In this document: positions 62,036-64,000 of the stretch, one piece after another
How positions within the stretch are numbered: position 1 is the first letter of the stretch
Layout of the letters: each line of letters opens with the position of its first letter
Assembly (NCBI GenBank): GCA_910575795.1
Contig: CAJTGE010000018.1
Coordinates: forward strand, 47,410 to 111,409
Direction: 5' to 3'
Source of the DNA: Clostridiaceae bacterium
GTDB lineage: Bacteria; Bacillota; Clostridia; Lachnospirales; Lachnospiraceae
Length of the DNA stretch: 64,000 nt
The notes under the pieces: generated by a model
Told to the model about the DNA's origin: nothing
The model's database searches: none
Seen by the model: the letters and a program-made list of their open reading frames with translations, nothing else
Position numbers and translations under genes: made by a program

Positions 62036-63793
62036 ATGAAATGTCCGGCATGCGGCGCGAAGCTGCCCGATGATGCGAAATTTTGCTCTTATTGCGGCGC
62101 AGAGATCGACGCGGCGGCAGCGCCTTTCAGCGATGTCCGATCCGGGCCTGCCATGTACCAACCTAAGCTCAGCGCCTACGAAAAAATCCTGGCAGTCTCC
62201 GTCCTGCTGTTCACGCTTTTATGCCTGATTGCATTTCTCGCGGGAAAACCGGGCGCGGGGATCCTTGCGCTGATGCAAATTGCAATGGCAGCCATTTCCT
62301 TTTTCATAAAAAAAGAGGTTATCAGGGGAGCAAAAGCCTGGCTTTCCATACCGCTCCTTGCCGCTTCCTTTTTTCTGCTCGCGCCTTATGCCGTCCTGCT
62401 CACTTCGGCGAAGACCGAGCGGCTTGACTGGAATGAGATCGTCCTGGGAAACCGGCTGCCCGCCCCTGAAATAAATCGCGGCCAAATCCTCTCCAATTCG
62501 GCGGATGCTATGCTTGTACATCTCTATCATATATCCCCCGCGCAATACGCCGCTTACCTTGACGCCTGCGAGGAGACGGGATTTTCGGTGGAAGCCGAAA
62601 AGACCGGCGACTCCTTTGATGCATTCAATCCGGAGGGCTACAAGCTTTCCCTGCGCTATTTTGAAGACAAAAGCGAGCTGCATATTTTATTTGACGCCCC
62701 TGAGACGTTTGACGCCATGCAATGGCCTGATACCGGGCTGGCGCGGCTCATCCCGGCTCCGGATTCCTCCACAGGAAAGATAGAAACCAATACCGATTCG
62801 GGCTTTAAGGCATATGTAAGCGGCATATCTCAGGAAAAGTATAGAGCGTACGTTTTAGCGTGCGCCGAGGCAGGATTCAATGCCGGGACGGCTGAATCAG
62901 ACAGGCAGTATTTTGCCAAAAACGCAGACGGCTATCAGCTCACGGTTGATTATCAGGGAAACGAAGTGATCGGCATCTCCATAGCCGAGCCGGAATACAC
63001 CATTGAGCTTCAAGTTGACTGCGCCGCCAACCTGCTTTTTAACAAGTATGATGTTACGATCTGTGTTGACGGTGCCGAGCAGGGAACGATCCGGCATGGC
63101 GCAACGGAATACTACACCCTGATCCTGACCAAAGGCCCTCACACAATCCAGTTTGCCAGCGCAGAGGACGATGAGGTCAAAGGCCAGAGCCGGATTGACG
63201 CGGCCAGGGACGGCGTTGTCTGTCTGAGACTTTCCTGCGCAGGCTCCCGGATCAACGTTGACACGATCTCCGATTCGGCCGGGGCCGCTGAACCGGAACA
63301 TTCCGAAGACGCAGAGACGCCGGAACCGGAGGGCAGCACGCCATCGGCCGGGGATGCAGGGGAACCGGAGGGCAATATTTCCGGCGCTTCTTCCGAAGAC
63401 GCCTCCTCCGGGCCCGTTTATTATTCCACCAACGGCCAGGAAACGGCTAAAAACGGAAATTCCGGGGTATTTTCCTATATCGGCCGGCGCGGGACGTATG
63501 ACCTCTATTATATTATTGATTTTGACGGCGGCTATGTTTATTATTTCAGCGAAGGCATGGGAGACACCACGTGTGATCGGGTAAAGATTGTCTCCGGGGA
63601 TTTGAATCACGAGCTGGCGATTACCTGGCACGACGGAGATTCTGTCTGGTCGTACAAGCTGTATTTTAAACAGAAAAATCAGCCGGGCACGCTCATTTTA
63701 CAGGACAACGACGGATTTAAATCGGAATACGAGGCAACGGAGCTGAGCGAGGCGCTGTCTCTCAGAGACAGTAAAAGGATTGTTGATTATTAA
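62036..63793 (+). CDS. Zinc-ribbon membrane protein with duplicated and PEGA-like outer domains
   Basis: The 585-residue protein begins with a zinc ribbon (CPACGAKLPDDAKFCSYCGA) and has two or three membrane helices at about residues 48-125. Two tandem copies of a roughly 70-residue domain follow (about 155-225 and 258-330), each with a YxAYxxACxExGF and NPEGYKL/NADGYQL motif, resembling DUF6591. A PEGA-like beta domain is next (about 332-410). An acidic Pro/Glu linker and a C-terminal beta domain with YDLYYIIDFDGGYVYYF end the chain. It follows the SPFH gene by 146 bases with its own AGGGGG site. The function is unknown. Confidence 0.8.
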   Translation: MKCPACGAKLPDDAKFCSYCGAEIDAAAAPFSDVRSGPAMYQPKLSAYEKILAVSVLLFTLLCLIAFLAGKPGAGILALMQIAMAAISFFIKKEVIRGAKAWLSIPLLAASFFLLAPYAVLLTSAKTERLDWNEIVLGNRLPAPEINRGQILSNSADAMLVHLYHISPAQYAAYLDACEETGFSVEAEKTGDSFDAFNPEGYKLSLRYFEDKSELHILFDAPETFDAMQWPDTGLARLIPAPDSSTGKIETNTDSGFKAYVSGISQEKYRAYVLACAEAGFNAGTAESDRQYFAKNADGYQLTVDYQGNEVIGISIAEPEYTIELQVDCAANLLFNKYDVTICVDGAEQGTIRHGATEYYTLILTKGPHTIQFASAEDDEVKGQSRIDAARDGVVCLRLSCAGSRINVDTISDSAGAAEPEHSEDAETPEPEGSTPSAGDAGEPEGNISGASSEDASSGPVYYSTNGQETAKNGNSGVFSYIGRRGTYDLYYIIDFDGGYVYYFSEGMGDTTCDRVKIVSGDLNHELAITWHDGDSVWSYKLYFKQKNQPGTLILQDNDGFKSEYEATELSEALSLRDSKRIVDY

Positions 63794-64000
63794 TGAGCAA
63801 AATGTCTGTAAGACGTTTGCCTGTATGGAAGTATGAAAGGAAAAATTCACAAATGAAAACATTTAAGGAAGGAGCAGGATAAATAACTCAAACTTCCCAC
63901 ATTAAAAATGGGATTTGCTCCTTGAAAAATCAATACTTTAGCTCACAAAATAGCGCTCAGGCAGCCGCTGAACCGCACTCCAATGCTTTTTGCATGTACT

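Overview
The window looks like chromosomal DNA of a high-GC, anaerobic Firmicute of the class Clostridia, most likely a Lachnospiraceae or Enterocloster/Hungatella-type gut anaerobe. This is inferred from gene content: a CdaA/CdaR c-di-AMP locus, a three-domain flavodiiron fusion, a rubrerythrin, meso-diaminopimelate dehydrogenase, class III fructose bisphosphatase, an IspH and S1-type pair, YtvI-type and DacF-type proteins, and GGAGG-type ribosome binding sites almost everywhere. No rRNA, tRNA, CRISPR array, transposase or prophage was seen. Species is not determinable by eye.

Layout. 0.1-7.9 kb (minus): YtvI-like AI-2E permease, PLP aminotransferase, Wzy-like polymerase, HPr, CdaR, CdaA and two unknown membrane proteins. 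8.4-12.0 kb: MacA/ABC/MacB-type exporter, preceded by a tandem 153-bp repeat. 12.1-15.1 kb: tartrate/D-malate dehydrogenase and GuaB. 15.4-16.9 kb (plus): ApbE and a NusG-II protein. 16.8-20.3 kb: flavodiiron-rubredoxin-oxidoreductase fusion and an SseB-like protein. 20.9-23.0 kb (plus): chemoreceptor. 23.2-28.8 kb: S1 protein, IspH, Cmk, a BaiN/HI0933 flavoprotein and a two-domain PPK2 polyphosphate kinase. 28.8-38.2 kb: DUF3783, a small membrane protein, DUF1848, TGS-uridine kinase, then the macromolecular-synthesis cluster dGTPase, DnaG, RpoD, TrmK, Nif3-like. 38.5-49.8 kb: AGCS symporter (plus), HflX, TPR lipoprotein, dUTPase, ScpB/ScpA, phosphoesterase, rubrerythrin, DacF carboxypeptidase, YbaK-like deacylase and Ddh. 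50.2-56.2 kb: Fbp, a decayed 5'-nucleotidase tail, LysR, an M29-like aminopeptidase and a DAACS symporter. 56.6-63.8 kb is accessory: DUF3788, a Panacea-type toxin-antitoxin pair, a small unknown, an XRE repressor, and an operon of zinc-ribbon and SPFH/GYF proteins.

The most interesting functional locus is 59.1-63.8 kb. An XRE regulator diverges from a consensus promoter whose -35 box is overlapped by a CTTATAAG palindrome. That promoter drives a double-zinc-ribbon membrane protein, an SPFH protein with a C-terminal GYF_2 domain, and a second zinc-ribbon membrane protein with a large duplicated outer part. It resembles in logic the Bacillus YdjG/YdjH/YdjI membrane-stress module, but the composition differs.

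The second theme is a set of small non-coding palindromic repeats, probably MITE- or REP-like. At least three families (here called A, B and C, each defined by its own terminal inverted repeats) recur across the window, almost always next to gene 3' ends. One element appears nested inside another. Several long open frames in raw six-frame translation come only from these repeats or from antisense GC-rich coding sequence.
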